Counted from the stretch's first letter, positions 42,885 through 52,497 are shown. The stretch: 64,000 bases of DNA from Roseivivax lentus (GCF_900156805.1 NZ_FTOQ01000014.1:1-64000); one strand, 5' to 3'. Translations and numbers: made by a program. Notes: generated from the letters alone by a model not told the origin.

Positions 42885-44455
42885 TGTCGGACGCCCTGTC
42901 GCGCAGCCTCGAGATCACCAAACACGTGGTGGAGACCGACCGCGGTGTGGTCGCGGCGCAGCATCGGCAGGCGGCGGAGGCCGGGGCCGAGGTGCTGGCC
43001 GCCGGGGGCGACGCGGTCGATGCGGCGGTGGCCTGTTCCTTCGTATGCGGTGTGCTCGAGCCCTGGATGTCGGGGCCCGCGGGCGGCGGCGGCGCGATGC
43101 ACTGGCGCGCCGGCACCGGCACCGCCCATGCGCTGAATTTCGGCATGTCCGCACCTTCGGGCCTGCGCCTTGCCGATTTCCCGCTCTCGGGCGAGGGCGT
43201 CGCGGCCGATCTCTTTCCCTGGGACCGGGTGGTCGAGGATCGCAACGTGCAGGGCGCCCGCGCGGTCGCGGTGCCGGGGGTCGTGGCCGGGCTCGATGCG
43301 GCGCATGCGCGCTGGGGCCGCATGCCGTGGGCCGACCTGCTGCAGCCCGCGATCGCCGATGCCCGCCGCGGCATGGAGGTCGATTGGTACGCCGCGCTCA
43401 TCATCGCGAGTGCCGCGCGGGACCTGGCCCGGGACCCGGATGCGGCGGCGCAGTTCCTGCAGGACGGCCGCTTCCCGCGGTCCTTTTCCTGGACCGCGCA
43501 GGGCAATGACCGGATCGACCAGTCGCGGATGGCCGACAGCCTCGACATCCTCGCCCGCGACGGCGCGGCGGCGCTTCACGGCGGCGATCTGGGTGCGGCT
43601 CTGGCCGCGGATGTCGCGGCCAAGGGCGGCTATCTGAGCCGCGAGGACCTCGAAGCGGTCACGCCCCGGATCGAGGCCCCGCTTTCCGTGCCCTACCGCG
43701 CGGCGCGCTTCGAGGTAATGCCGGGTCTCACCGCCGGTCCGACCTTCGCCCATGCCATGGCGCGTCTGGCCGAGGCGCCCAGGGCCACGCTCGACGAGAT
43801 GCGGCCCGCCCATGCGCGCGCGCTGCTGTCGGCATACCGCGCGCGGCTCACCACGATGGGGCACGATGGCGAGGTCCATGCGGCCCCGGGATCGACCACG
43901 CATTTCTCGGTGGTGGACCGGCAGGGCAACATGGTCGCGCATACCCAGACGCTTCTGTCGATCTTCGGCGCGCGCGTGGTCTCGCCATCGACGGGCTTCC
44001 TGCTCAACAACGGCATCATGTGGTTCGACCCGGTGCAGGGTCGGGCCAATTCGCTGACCCCCGGCGCACCCTGCCTGATGAATATCTGCCCCGTGCTCGG
44101 CCAGGTGAACGGGGCGCGCGTCGCCTTGGGGGCCGCGGGCGGGCGCAAGATCGTCTCCGCCGTGGTGCAACTCGCGGCGTTTCTTGCCGATCACGACATG
44201 GATCTCGCGACGGCCTTCGCCACGCCACGGATCGACGTGTCGGGCGCCGACCGGATCGTCGCGGATGACGCACTGCCGGGTCCGGTGCGCGACGCCCTGC
44301 AGGCGGTGGCACCCACCTCCGTGGTGCGCCGGTCGATGCTGCCCTATCCCTTCGCCATCCCCTCGGGCGTCGCGACGCGGGAGGGTCGCCAGACCGGCGC
44401 GACCGAAATCATGGCGCCCTGGGCGGATGCCGTCACTGAGCCCGCCGCGCTCTAG
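42884..44455 (+). CDS. Gamma-glutamyltransferase family protein
   Basis: This 523-residue Ntn-hydrolase has the nucleophile Thr338 in STTHFSVVD (the self-cleavage site separating large and small subunits), with GGGGAMHW near the N-terminus and LTPGAPCLMNICP and ALGAAGGRKI downstream. There is no obvious signal peptide, so it is probably cytoplasmic, unlike the classical periplasmic Ggt. It transfers or hydrolyses gamma-glutamyl groups. Last gene of the uptake operon, followed by a terminator-like hairpin at 44544. Confidence 0.9.
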   Translation: MSDALSRSLEITKHVVETDRGVVAAQHRQAAEAGAEVLAAGGDAVDAAVACSFVCGVLEPWMSGPAGGGGAMHWRAGTGTAHALNFGMSAPSGLRLADFPLSGEGVAADLFPWDRVVEDRNVQGARAVAVPGVVAGLDAAHARWGRMPWADLLQPAIADARRGMEVDWYAALIIASAARDLARDPDAAAQFLQDGRFPRSFSWTAQGNDRIDQSRMADSLDILARDGAAALHGGDLGAALAADVAAKGGYLSREDLEAVTPRIEAPLSVPYRAARFEVMPGLTAGPTFAHAMARLAEAPRATLDEMRPAHARALLSAYRARLTTMGHDGEVHAAPGSTTHFSVVDRQGNMVAHTQTLLSIFGARVVSPSTGFLLNNGIMWFDPVQGRANSLTPGAPCLMNICPVLGQVNGARVALGAAGGRKIVSAVVQLAAFLADHDMDLATAFATPRIDVSGADRIVADDALPGPVRDALQAVAPTSVVRRSMLPYPFAIPSGVATREGRQTGATEIMAPWADAVTEPAAL

Positions 44456-44543
44456 GCACGCTTGGCGATGGCCGCATGGAGCGCCTTCGGCACACTCGTC
44501 ACGAAGCAATCCCCACTCCGAAGGCTAGAAATTAATCAAACCC

Positions 44544-44575
44544 GCGCGCCGTCCCCCGCCGGTCGCGCCTTTTTT
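44544..44575 (+). terminator. Intrinsic terminator after the gamma-glutamyltransferase operon
   Basis: GCGCGCCG (44544-44551) pairs with CGG-T-CGCGC (44560-44568, one bulged T), followed by C and six T (44570-44575). It separates the peptide-uptake operon from the guanidine module. Confidence 0.65.
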
Positions 44576-44610
44576 GTTGCGCGGGCCGCGGGCGAGCGGG
44601 TCAGCATGGG

Positions 44611-44722
44611 GCTGCAGGACGTTTAGGGTTCCGCCGCGCATCCGCGGGTCTGGTCCGAGAAACGTCACCTGACCGGCAAATTCCGGGCGGGCACACGGCG
44701 GGCCAAAATCCCGGGAGGCATA
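44611..44722 (+). ncRNA. Guanidine-I (ykkC class) riboswitch
   Basis: The conserved pieces appear in order: GACGTTTAGGGTTCCG (44618-44633), a hairpin CCGCG/CGCGG (44634-44638 with 44643-44647), CTGGTCCGAGA (44650-44660), AACGTC (44661-44666) closing a 6-base helix with GACGTT, then ACACGG (44693-44698), CAAAATCCCGGGAG (44704-44717). These match the known guanidine-I aptamer, which binds guanidinium and turns on guanidine-handling genes. The binding-protein gene begins 94 bases downstream. A second hairpin, GACCCGC 44735-44741 with GCGGGTC 44763-44769, lies between and could be part of the expression platform. No T-run follows it, so translational control or antitermination are both possible. 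Confidence 0.9.
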
Positions 44723-44815
44723 CTGCGCAGGTTTGACCCGCGCCCTCCTCCTTGTTCCGCCAGCGGGTCGGACCTCACCTCGAATGCGGGCGGGACGCTG
44801 ACAAAGGGTAAGTCC

Positions 44816-45883
44816 ATGAACAGAAGAACGCTGCTGTCAACGACGGTCATGTCTCTCGGTCTCCTTGCCGCGACGCAGGGTCCCGTCGCCGCGCAGGAAA
44901 AGACCGAATTCCGGCTGGCCTGGTCCATCTACGTGGGCTGGATGCCCTGGGGGTACCTCGAGGAATCGGGCATCATGGACAAGTGGGCCGAGAAATACGG
45001 CATCACCGTCGATATCGTGCAGATCAACGACTACGTCGAATCGATCAACCAATACACGGCGGGCGCTTTCGATGGCGTCTCCGCGACCAACATGGACACG
45101 CTGTCGATCCCGGCCGGCGGCGGCGTCGACACCACGGCGCTTATCATCGGGGATTATTCCAACGGCAACGACGCGGTCATCGCCAAGGGCGACATGACCC
45201 TCGCGGATCTGGCGGGCACCCGCGTGAACCTCGTCGAGCTGTCGGTGTCGCATTACCTGCTGGCCCGCGCGCTCGATTCCGTGGGCCTGGCCGAGCGGGA
45301 CCTCGACGGCGTCGTCAATACCTCGGACGCGGACATGATCGCTGCCTTCGCGACCGACGATGTCAGCACGGTGGTGACCTGGAACCCGCTCGTGTCGGAG
45401 ATTCTGTCCTCGAACCCCGATGCGACAAACCTCTTCGACAGCTCCGCCATCCCGGGCGAGATCCTCGACCTGATGGTGGTCAACACCGAAACGCTGGCGG
45501 CCAATCCCGATTTCGGCAAGGCCGTCGTCGGCGCCTGGTACGAGGTCATGGGCCTGATGGCCGCGGGCGACGAAGAGGCATTGACCGCCATGGCCGAGGC
45601 CTCGGGCACCGATCTTGCGGGCTACAAGGCGCAGCTCGACGCGACCGAGATGTTCTTCGATCCCGCCGAGGCCGTCGCGCAGGCCGCGAGCCCCGATCTG
45701 CCCGCAACCATGGTCAGCGTCGCCGAATTCCTGTTCGACAAGGGCATCCTCGGCGTGGATGCGCCGTCGGCGGATTTCGTCGGCATCGAATACCCGGACG
45801 GCACGGTGACCGGGAACGCGGACAACGTCACGTTCCGGTTCGATGCCAGCTACATGCAGATGGCCGCGGACGGCGCGCTTTGA
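44816..45883 (+). CDS. Guanidine-associated ABC binding protein (NitT/TauT type)
   Basis: This 355-residue protein has a Sec signal peptide (basic start, hydrophobic core, cut near VAAQ at about 27) and a SsuA/TauA-like fold: FRLAWSIYVGWMPWGYL, GAFDGVSATNMDTL and NLVELSVSHYLLARAL. The Trp/Tyr-rich start (W-S-I-Y-V-G-W-M-P-W) is a feature of the urea-carboxylase-associated/guanidine binding proteins and would suit a flat cation. It is the first gene behind the guanidine-I riboswitch, which strongly suggests guanidine as ligand. AAAGGG lies upstream of the ATG at 44816. A stem-loop at 45901 separates it from the permease. Confidence 0.88.
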   Translation: MNRRTLLSTTVMSLGLLAATQGPVAAQEKTEFRLAWSIYVGWMPWGYLEESGIMDKWAEKYGITVDIVQINDYVESINQYTAGAFDGVSATNMDTLSIPAGGGVDTTALIIGDYSNGNDAVIAKGDMTLADLAGTRVNLVELSVSHYLLARALDSVGLAERDLDGVVNTSDADMIAAFATDDVSTVVTWNPLVSEILSSNPDATNLFDSSAIPGEILDLMVVNTETLAANPDFGKAVVGAWYEVMGLMAAGDEEALTAMAEASGTDLAGYKAQLDATEMFFDPAEAVAQAASPDLPATMVSVAEFLFDKGILGVDAPSADFVGIEYPDGTVTGNADNVTFRFDASYMQMAADGAL

Positions 45884-45900
45884 GCTGACGAAATGCCTCA

Positions 45901-45920
45901 CCCGGCCGGAGGCGGCCGGG
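45901..45920 (+). terminator. Intercistronic stem-loop between binding protein and permease
   Basis: A perfect 8-base stem, CCCGGCCG (45901-45908) with CGGCCGGG (45913-45920) and a GAGG loop. There is no T-run. Such loops after binding-protein genes usually protect the upstream mRNA or reduce readthrough so that more binding protein than permease is made. Confidence 0.6.
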
Positions 45921-45950
45921 CATCCTCCACCCCCGCCCGAGACATCGCGC

Positions 45951-46766
45951 ATGCGCCTGATCAACCGCCGCCCCACCTCGCCGCCGCTTGCGGTCGTGCT
46001 GGCCGCCCTGCCCTTCGTCGCCGTGGCCGTGGCCTATGCCATCGGCTCCGACATCCGGCTGGCCGCCAATCCGCAGGACAAGCTGCTGCCGGCACCCGCG
46101 ACCATCCTCGAGACCGCGATCCGGCTCTTCACCGAGGGCGACCGGCGGTCGGGCGACATCCTGCTCTGGCACGACACCTGGGCGAGCCTCCGGCGGCTCT
46201 TCTTCGGCGTGGGGATCGGCGCGATCATCTCGCTCGTCGCGGGCGTTCTCATCGGCATGCTGCCTTACGCGCGGCGCACCTTCTCGGATTTCGTGGCGGT
46301 GCTGTCGATGGTGCCGCCGCTGGCGATGCTGCCGATCCTGTTCATCGTCTTCGGGCTCGGCGAGACCTCGAAGATCGTGCTGATCGTCGTGGGAATCACG
46401 CCGTTCCTGATCCGCGACCTGAGCCAGCGCGTCCTCGACATCCCGCACGAGGAGATCGTGAAGGCGCAGACGCTGGGCGCCTCGAGCCTCGTGATCGCGC
46501 TGCGCGTGGTGCTGCCGCAGATCCTGCCGCGGCTCATCGCGGCGGTGCGGCTGTCGCTGGGATCAGCCTGGCTGTTCCTGATCGCCGCCGAAGCGGTCGC
46601 GGCGGATGTGGGGCTCGGCTATCGCATCTTCCTTGTCCGCCGCTACCTCGCGATGGACATCATCCTGACCTACGTCATCTGGATCACGCTTCTGGCCTTC
46701 CTGATCGACTGGGCGCTAAAGGTCGCCTCGCGCCGCGCCTTTCCCTGGCTGGGGGCGGGCCTGTGA
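45951..46766 (+). CDS. ABC transporter permease (NitT/TauT type)
   Basis: This 271-residue inner-membrane protein has about six hydrophobic spans. The EAA coupling loop appears as EEIVKAQTLGASSLVIALRVVLPQILPRLIAAV, giving the family's key E-A/G positions, and the end RYLAMDIILTYVIWITLLAFLIDW is typical of SsuC/TauC-like permeases. The ATG at 45951 is chosen because an upstream extension overlaps the binding-protein stop and is not hydrophobic. The stop overlaps the GTG of the ATPase gene. It transports the riboswitch ligand, most likely guanidine. Confidence 0.9.
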   Translation: MRLINRRPTSPPLAVVLAALPFVAVAVAYAIGSDIRLAANPQDKLLPAPATILETAIRLFTEGDRRSGDILLWHDTWASLRRLFFGVGIGAIISLVAGVLIGMLPYARRTFSDFVAVLSMVPPLAMLPILFIVFGLGETSKIVLIVVGITPFLIRDLSQRVLDIPHEEIVKAQTLGASSLVIALRVVLPQILPRLIAAVRLSLGSAWLFLIAAEAVAADVGLGYRIFLVRRYLAMDIILTYVIWITLLAFLIDWALKVASRRAFPWLGAGL

Positions 46767-47569
46767 GTTTCGTGTCGGTCACAGATGTCTGGCAATCCTA
46801 TGACGGACGGTCGATCATCGAGCGGGTCAATCTCGACGTGGCCGAGGGCGAATTCGTGTCGATCGTCGGCGCGTCGGGCTGCGGCAAGTCGACCTTCCTG
46901 CGGCTGCTCTTGGCCGATGAGCGCCCGACCCGCGGCACGATCCGTATCGATGGCGGCGCTCCGGCGGTGGAGCCCGGGCGCGAACGTGGCGTCGTCTTCC
47001 AGCGCTATTCGGTCTTCCCGCATATGAGCGTGCGCGACAACATCGTGGCCGCCGAAAGCTTCGCCACGGGGCTCGGCCGCTTCTTCGGAGCGAAGCTGCG
47101 CGCGGCCCGCGCACGGGCGGATGGCACGCTCGACCGGATTGGCCTGGCCCATGTGGCGGGCAATTATCCCGCGACGCTCTCGGGCGGGATGCAGCAGCGG
47201 CTGGCCATCGGGCAGGCCCTGACCGCCCGCCCGCGTATCCTGCTGCTGGACGAGCCCTTCGGCGCGCTCGATCCCGGAACGCGGATCGCGATGCACGATT
47301 TCCTGACCGAGCTTCGGGCCGAGACCGCGATGACCGTCTTCATGGTCACCCATGACCTCTCCGAGGGTTTCAAGCTGGGCGACCGGGTGCTGGTCTTCGA
47401 CAAGCCGCGCTGGGACCCCGACTACCCCGAGAAGTTCGGCGCCACGATCACCTACGATTTCGACGCCCGGGACGGGGGCATCCCCTATCAGCGCATCCTC
47501 GAGAAGGCCCCCGGCCTCGCCCCAGACATCGTGTCCGACATCGCCCCTGACATCGCGGGCCCGGCCTAG
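46763..47569 (+). CDS. ABC transporter ATPase (NitT/TauT type)
   Basis: This 268-residue ATPase has Walker [10 protein letters not shown] (about 37-45), the Q-loop [14 protein letters not shown], signature [15 protein letters not shown], Walker [14 protein letters not shown] and switch HDLSEG. The GTG start overlaps the permease stop (GTGA). The C-terminal tail (about 205-268) is longer than usual, with [16 protein letters not shown], as in the urea-carboxylase-associated transporters. About 110 bases then lead to the guanidine hydrolase gene. Confidence 0.9.
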   Translation: MSFVSVTDVWQSYDGRSIIERVNLDVAEGEFVSIVGASGCGKSTFLRLLLADERPTRGTIRIDGGAPAVEPGRERGVVFQRYSVFPHMSVRDNIVAAESFATGLGRFFGAKLRAARARADGTLDRIGLAHVAGNYPATLSGGMQQRLAIGQALTARPRILLLDEPFGALDPGTRIAMHDFLTELRAETAMTVFMVTHDLSEGFKLGDRVLVFDKPRWDPDYPEKFGATITYDFDARDGGIPYQRILEKAPGLAPDIVSDIAPDIAGPA

Positions 47570-47678
47570 CCCGGCCCGTTCCAACGCCCATGCGCGCCGC
47601 CGGACCCCGCGCATGGGAAACAGCCAAGGTCCGGAAGCCGCACGCCCGCAGACGGGCGCACCCGAGAGGGAGACCGAC

Positions 47679-48938
47679 ATGCTCTTCGAGCCCATGACCC
47701 GCCAAGGCAGGTCCCACCACCCCGACGCCGCCCGCGCACGCCACAGGGCGCGCGACCGGCGCTTTCATCATCCCGACCTCACCAAGCTCGGCGGCTGGCG
47801 CGCCATGCAGAAAGAGGGCGAATTGCCCGAGGGCCGCTGGGACGAGGAGCGCCGCTGGGCGCTCCGCATGGGCCTGACCGGCGCCGACAGCATCGACGAC
47901 AAGTCGATCCCGACCTTCGCGCGGGGCGAGCTGCCGCATTACGCGGGCATCAACACCTTCCTCAAGGCGCCCTATACCGAGGATGTCCTCGAGGTGGCCA
48001 ATTACGACGCGACCGTGCTCGGCATCCCCTTCGACGGCGGCACCACCTACCGGCCCGGCACCCGCTTCGGCCCGCAGGGCGTGCGCAAGATCTCGGCGCT
48101 TTATACCCCCTACAACTACGAGATCGGCGTCGATCTGCGCGAACAGATGACGCTTTGCGATGCGGGCGACGTGTTCACCATCCCCGCCAATATCGAGAAG
48201 AGCTTCGATCAGATCAGCCGCGCGGTGAGCCATGTGTTCTCGTCGGGCTCGCTGCCGATCATGATCGGGGGCGATCATTCCATCGGCTTTCCCTGCGTGC
48301 GCGGCATCGCCGAATGCACCTCGAAGAAGATCGGCATCGTGCATTTCGACCGCCATGCGGACATCCAGGAAAAGGACCTGGACGAGCGGATGCACACCAC
48401 GCCGTGGTTCCATGCCACCAATATGCCGAACGTGCCCGCGAAGAACCTCGTGCAGGTTGGCATCGGCGGCTGGCAGGTGCCGCGCGAGGCGGTGAAGGTC
48501 GCCCGCGAGCGGCAGACCAACATCATCACCATGTCCGACATGGAGGCGATGGGCATCGACAAGACCGCCGAGATGGCGCTCGAGATGGCCTGGGATGGGG
48601 TCGACATGGTCTACATGTCCTTCGACATCGACAGCATCGATTGCGGCTTCGTGCCGGGCACCGGCTGGCCCGAACCGGGCGGCTTCCTGCCGCGCGAGGC
48701 GCTGGCGCTGGCCTCGAAGGTCGCGGCCGAGGGCATCTGCGGGATGGAGCTGGTGGAGGTCTCGCCGCCCTACGACACCTCCGACATCACCGCGCTGATG
48801 GGCACGCGGGTGATCGTGGACGTGCTGGGCGCGATGGTCTCGAACGGCACGCTGGGCAAGCACAAGCAGCATATCGACAAGCCCGTCTCGATCCCCCATG
48901 GCGAGTTCGAGGGCAAGAGGTGGTCCAATGCCACATGA
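47679..48938 (+). CDS. gdmH: Guanidine hydrolase (GdmH-type arginase-family enzyme)
   Basis: This 419-residue member of the arginase/agmatinase family has metal ligands at His200 (GGDHSIG), Asp224-x-His226-x-Asp228 (HFDRHADIQ) and Asp316-x-Asp318 (SFDIDSIDCG). The DxHxD motif is flanked by the GdmH-specific D-R-H and QEKDLDERMHTTPWFHATN, and GTGWPEPGGFLPREAL also matches the nickel-dependent guanidine hydrolase branch as in cyanobacteria. The reaction is guanidine to urea plus ammonia. The ~70-residue N-terminal extension is also typical. The ATG at 47679 has GAGGGAG upstream. Position after the riboswitch and transporter confirms the role. The end overlaps the His-rich gene by 11 bases. The nickel chaperones HypA/HypB-like GhaA/GhaB known from other systems are not adjacent. 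Confidence 0.92.
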   Translation: MLFEPMTRQGRSHHPDAARARHRARDRRFHHPDLTKLGGWRAMQKEGELPEGRWDEERRWALRMGLTGADSIDDKSIPTFARGELPHYAGINTFLKAPYTEDVLEVANYDATVLGIPFDGGTTYRPGTRFGPQGVRKISALYTPYNYEIGVDLREQMTLCDAGDVFTIPANIEKSFDQISRAVSHVFSSGSLPIMIGGDHSIGFPCVRGIAECTSKKIGIVHFDRHADIQEKDLDERMHTTPWFHATNMPNVPAKNLVQVGIGGWQVPREAVKVARERQTNIITMSDMEAMGIDKTAEMALEMAWDGVDMVYMSFDIDSIDCGFVPGTGWPEPGGFLPREALALASKVAAEGICGMELVEVSPPYDTSDITALMGTRVIVDVLGAMVSNGTLGKHKQHIDKPVSIPHGEFEGKRWSNAT

Positions 48939-49395
48939 TCACGGGCCCCACGGGCATCATCCCCATCATCACCACGACCATGACCACGCGCACGGCCCCG
49001 GTCACAACCATGCCGATGCGGAGCACCTGCACAGCCACATGCACCACCATGATGCGGCGGCGGACCTGCAGGTGCTGGCCACGCAATTCATCGCGGGCTT
49101 CCTGCAGGCCGATGACAAGACGAGCTATCTCAAGCTCGCGGGCGTGCCGTTCGAACGGGCCTCGAAGGACGGCGCCAAGGCGCTGAAACTCGTCGACGTG
49201 GAACTGACGACCGACTGGCAGGTGGGCACCGCCTCCCCGAGCTTCGGCTCACGCGAATTGTCCTACCTGCCCTTCCCCGGAGAGATGGTGCGGGAACGCA
49301 CCAACATGTCCCTGATCTACGTGTCGCTCGACGAGAAATCCGTCCTCGACATCCGCGACTTTCTCAACACCCGCAAACAGGAGATCGAAAGATGA
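48928..49395 (+). CDS. Histidine-rich protein, candidate metal chaperone for GdmH
   Basis: This 155-residue protein has 20 His among residues 3-41, arranged as HxH, HH and HHHH clusters with Asp/Gly/Pro. This is a flexible metal-binding tail like those of nickel-storage and nickel-insertion proteins. Residues ~45-155 form a soluble domain (DLQVLATQFIAGFLQADDKTSYLKLAGVPF, key part 46-70; DVELTTDWQVGTASPSFGSREL) of a family I do not recognise. The ATG at 48928 lies within the end of gdmH, so translation is coupled. Its place where HypA/HypB-type chaperones sit in other GdmH systems, plus the tail, argue for nickel loading of GdmH. This is inference. Confidence 0.88.
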   Translation: MPHDHGPHGHHPHHHHDHDHAHGPGHNHADAEHLHSHMHHHDAAADLQVLATQFIAGFLQADDKTSYLKLAGVPFERASKDGAKALKLVDVELTTDWQVGTASPSFGSRELSYLPFPGEMVRERTNMSLIYVSLDEKSVLDIRDFLNTRKQEIER

Positions 49396-49550
49396 AGACA
49401 CTGCCCCTCGCCGCCCTCGCGGCGCTGACCGCCCTGCCCGCCGCGGCCCATACCGAGGCCACGCTGCATGTCCACCATGCCGAAACCGGGTCGATGATAC
49501 TCGCGGGCGCGATGGTGGTCGTGGCGCTGGCCCTGACGCTTCGGCGCTGA
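49392..49550 (+). CDS. 52-residue membrane peptide, last gene of the guanidine module
   Basis: A small gene overlapping the stop of the His-rich gene (ATGA). The product has an N-terminal Sec-like segment (MKTLPLAALAALTALPAAAH), a short periplasmic stretch with three His, Glu and Asp-like metal-binding character (HTEATLHVHHAETG), and a C-terminal membrane helix (about 34-50) ending in RR. If the leader is cleaved the mature peptide is about 33 residues with a single span. The His cluster suggests a link to metal handling as for the preceding gene. A bidirectional terminator follows at 49558. Confidence 0.72.
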   Translation: MKTLPLAALAALTALPAAAHTEATLHVHHAETGSMILAGAMVVVALALTLRR

Positions 49551-49557
49551 ACGGAAA

Positions 49558-49590
49558 CGGGCGGCCCCGGATCCCTCCGAAGGCCGCCCG
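49558..49590. terminator. Bidirectional terminator between convergent operons
   Basis: A perfect 9-base stem, CGGGCGGCC (49558-49566) with GGCCGCCCG (49582-49590) and a 15-base loop, sits 7 bases after the membrane-peptide stop and 33 bases before the stop of the minus-strand ATPase gene. There is no T-run, but the position fits termination of both operons. Confidence 0.6.
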
Positions 49591-49623
49591 CGCAGGCGAC
49601 GCAGTCAAAGCCGCAGGCCCGCC

Positions 49624-50721
<1,098 letters not shown>

Positions 50722-50726
50722 CGGAC

Positions 50727-51632
50727 TTATCCTTTCACGGAACCGGCGGTCAGACCGCGGATGAAATACTTTCCGGCAACCACGTAGACGAACAGCGTCG
50801 GCAGGGCCGCGATGATCGCGGCGGCCATGTCGACGTTGTATTCCTTCACGCCGGTGGTCGAATTGACGATGTTGTTGAGCGCGACCGTCACAGGCTGCGT
50901 GCCCGCCTGGCTGAAGGAGACGCCGAACAGGAAATCGTTCCAGATCTGGGTGAACTGCCAGATGACGGTGACGACGATGATCGGCAGCGACAGCGGCAGG
51001 AAGATCGACCAGAAGATGCGGAAGAACCCCGCGCCATCGACCTTGGCGGCCTTGGTCAGCTCGTCCGGGATCGACACGTAGTAATTGCGGAAGAACAGCG
51101 TGGTGAAGCCCAGGCCGTAGATCACGTGCACGAAGACGAGCCCCGGAATGGTCCCGGCGATGCCCATCACCCCCAACATCCGCGCCATCGGCAGCAGCAC
51201 CACCTGGAACGGGATGAAACAGCCAAAGAGCATCAGCGCGAAGAAGATGTTGGCCCCCTTGAAGCGCCATTGCGCGACGACATAGCCGTTCAGCGCACCG
51301 AGCAGGGTCGAGATCAGAACGCCCGGAATGGCGATCAGCACGGAGTTCCAGAAGAACGGGCGCACGCCTTCGCACTGGATGCCCGTGCAGGCCTCGGACC
51401 AGGCGCTGCGCCACGCGTCGAAGGTGACATCGCGCGGCAGGGACATCAGATCGCCGGTGCGGATCTCGTCGAGCGATTTCAGCGACGTGGTGATCATCAC
51501 GAAAAGCGGCATCAGGTAGAACAGCGCGAAGATGCACAGCGCGAGATAGAGGATGATGCGCAGCGCCAGCTTGGTCGTCTGGCTCTGGCTGCGGGCCATC
51601 GAGGGACCGCCGCTGGAAGAGATATCAGCCAT
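50727..51632 (-). CDS. Sugar ABC transporter permease (MalG-like)
   Basis: This 301-residue inner-membrane permease of the CUT1 family has about six spans. The EAA loop appears in PDELTKAAKVDGAGFFRIFWSIFLPLSLP (the conserved EAA-like E-L-x-K-A-A-x-x-D-G). It opens with TTKLALRIILYLALCIFALFYLMPL after a charged N-tail. It overlaps the preceding permease gene by 8 bases and lies 5 bases before the ATPase gene. It forms the sugar channel. Confidence 0.92.
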   Translation of the reverse strand: MADISSSGGPSMARSQSQTTKLALRIILYLALCIFALFYLMPLFVMITTSLKSLDEIRTGDLMSLPRDVTFDAWRSAWSEACTGIQCEGVRPFFWNSVLIAIPGVLISTLLGALNGYVVAQWRFKGANIFFALMLFGCFIPFQVVLLPMARMLGVMGIAGTIPGLVFVHVIYGLGFTTLFFRNYYVSIPDELTKAAKVDGAGFFRIFWSIFLPLSLPIIVVTVIWQFTQIWNDFLFGVSFSQAGTQPVTVALNNIVNSTTGVKEYNVDMAAAIIAALPTLFVYVVAGKYFIRGLTAGSVKG

Positions 51633-52497
51633 CTTTGGTCCTCAATTCCGAATAAAGGTAGGGAACGACGATCGCGAAGACGACGAGCATCATGACCATG
51701 GCGGAGCTGGCCGCCTGGCCGATATCGCCGCGCGAGAAGGCCATCGCGTACATGTAGGTTGCGGGCAGATCGGTGGCGTAGCCCGGGCCCCCGCCGGTCA
51801 GCGCGATCACGAGGTCGAAGGACTTGATCGCGAGATGCGCCAGCACGATGAACGCGCTGAGAAAGATCGGCGCCATCGAGGGGATGATGATCGCGGTGTA
51901 GACGCGCCAATGCGGGATGCCGTCGACCTGCGCGGCCTTGATGATCTCGCCATCGACGGAGCGCAGACCCGCGAGGAAAAGCGCCATCACGAAGCCGGAG
52001 CTTTGCCATATCGCGGCGATCACGATGGTGTAGATGGCCATGTCGGGATCGACCAGCCAGTCGAAGCGGAACTCCTCGAAGCCCCAGCCTCGGACCATCG
52101 CCTCGAGGCCGAGCCCCGGATTGAGGATCCATTTCCACGCGGTGCCGGTGACGATCATCGACAGCGCCATCGGGTAGAGGTAGATCGTGCGGATCGCGCC
52201 CTCGGTGCGGATCTTCTGATCGAGCAGGATCGCCAGCAGCAATCCCAGAACCATCGCGATGATGATGAAGAGCGATCCGAAGATGAACAGGTTGACCATC
52301 GCCGTCTCGAAGCGCGGCGAGGCGGCCAGACGTTCATACTGGATGAAGCTGTCGAGCTCGTAGCGCGGCATCAGGCGCGAGCGCGTCAGGGACACCCAGG
52401 CCGTCCAGCCGATGAAGCCGTAGACGAAGATCATGACCGCGATGAACGACGGTGCCAGAACGATCTTCGGCATGTTGTCTTGAAGCCATTTCGACAT
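51625..52497 (-). CDS. Sugar ABC transporter permease (MalF-like)
   Basis: This 290-residue permease has about six spans, opening IVLAPSFIAVMIFVYGFIGWTAWVSLT. The EAA loop is in DGEIIKAAQVDGIPHWRVYTAIIIPSMAP. The RFDWLVDP stretch and the whole layout match the GtsB-type glucose permease. A strong stem-loop (52523-52548) separates it from the binding-protein gene upstream, the usual arrangement for high binding-protein expression. Confidence 0.92.
   Translation of the reverse strand: MSKWLQDNMPKIVLAPSFIAVMIFVYGFIGWTAWVSLTRSRLMPRYELDSFIQYERLAASPRFETAMVNLFIFGSLFIIIAMVLGLLLAILLDQKIRTEGAIRTIYLYPMALSMIVTGTAWKWILNPGLGLEAMVRGWGFEEFRFDWLVDPDMAIYTIVIAAIWQSSGFVMALFLAGLRSVDGEIIKAAQVDGIPHWRVYTAIIIPSMAPIFLSAFIVLAHLAIKSFDLVIALTGGGPGYATDLPATYMYAMAFSRGDIGQAASSAMVMMLVVFAIVVPYLYSELRTKDG

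Noticed and set aside
44735-44769. Hairpin after the guanidine riboswitch as an intrinsic terminator
   Set aside because: Seven-base stem but no T-run follows, and the loop is long; left as a possible part of the expression platform, not called a terminator.
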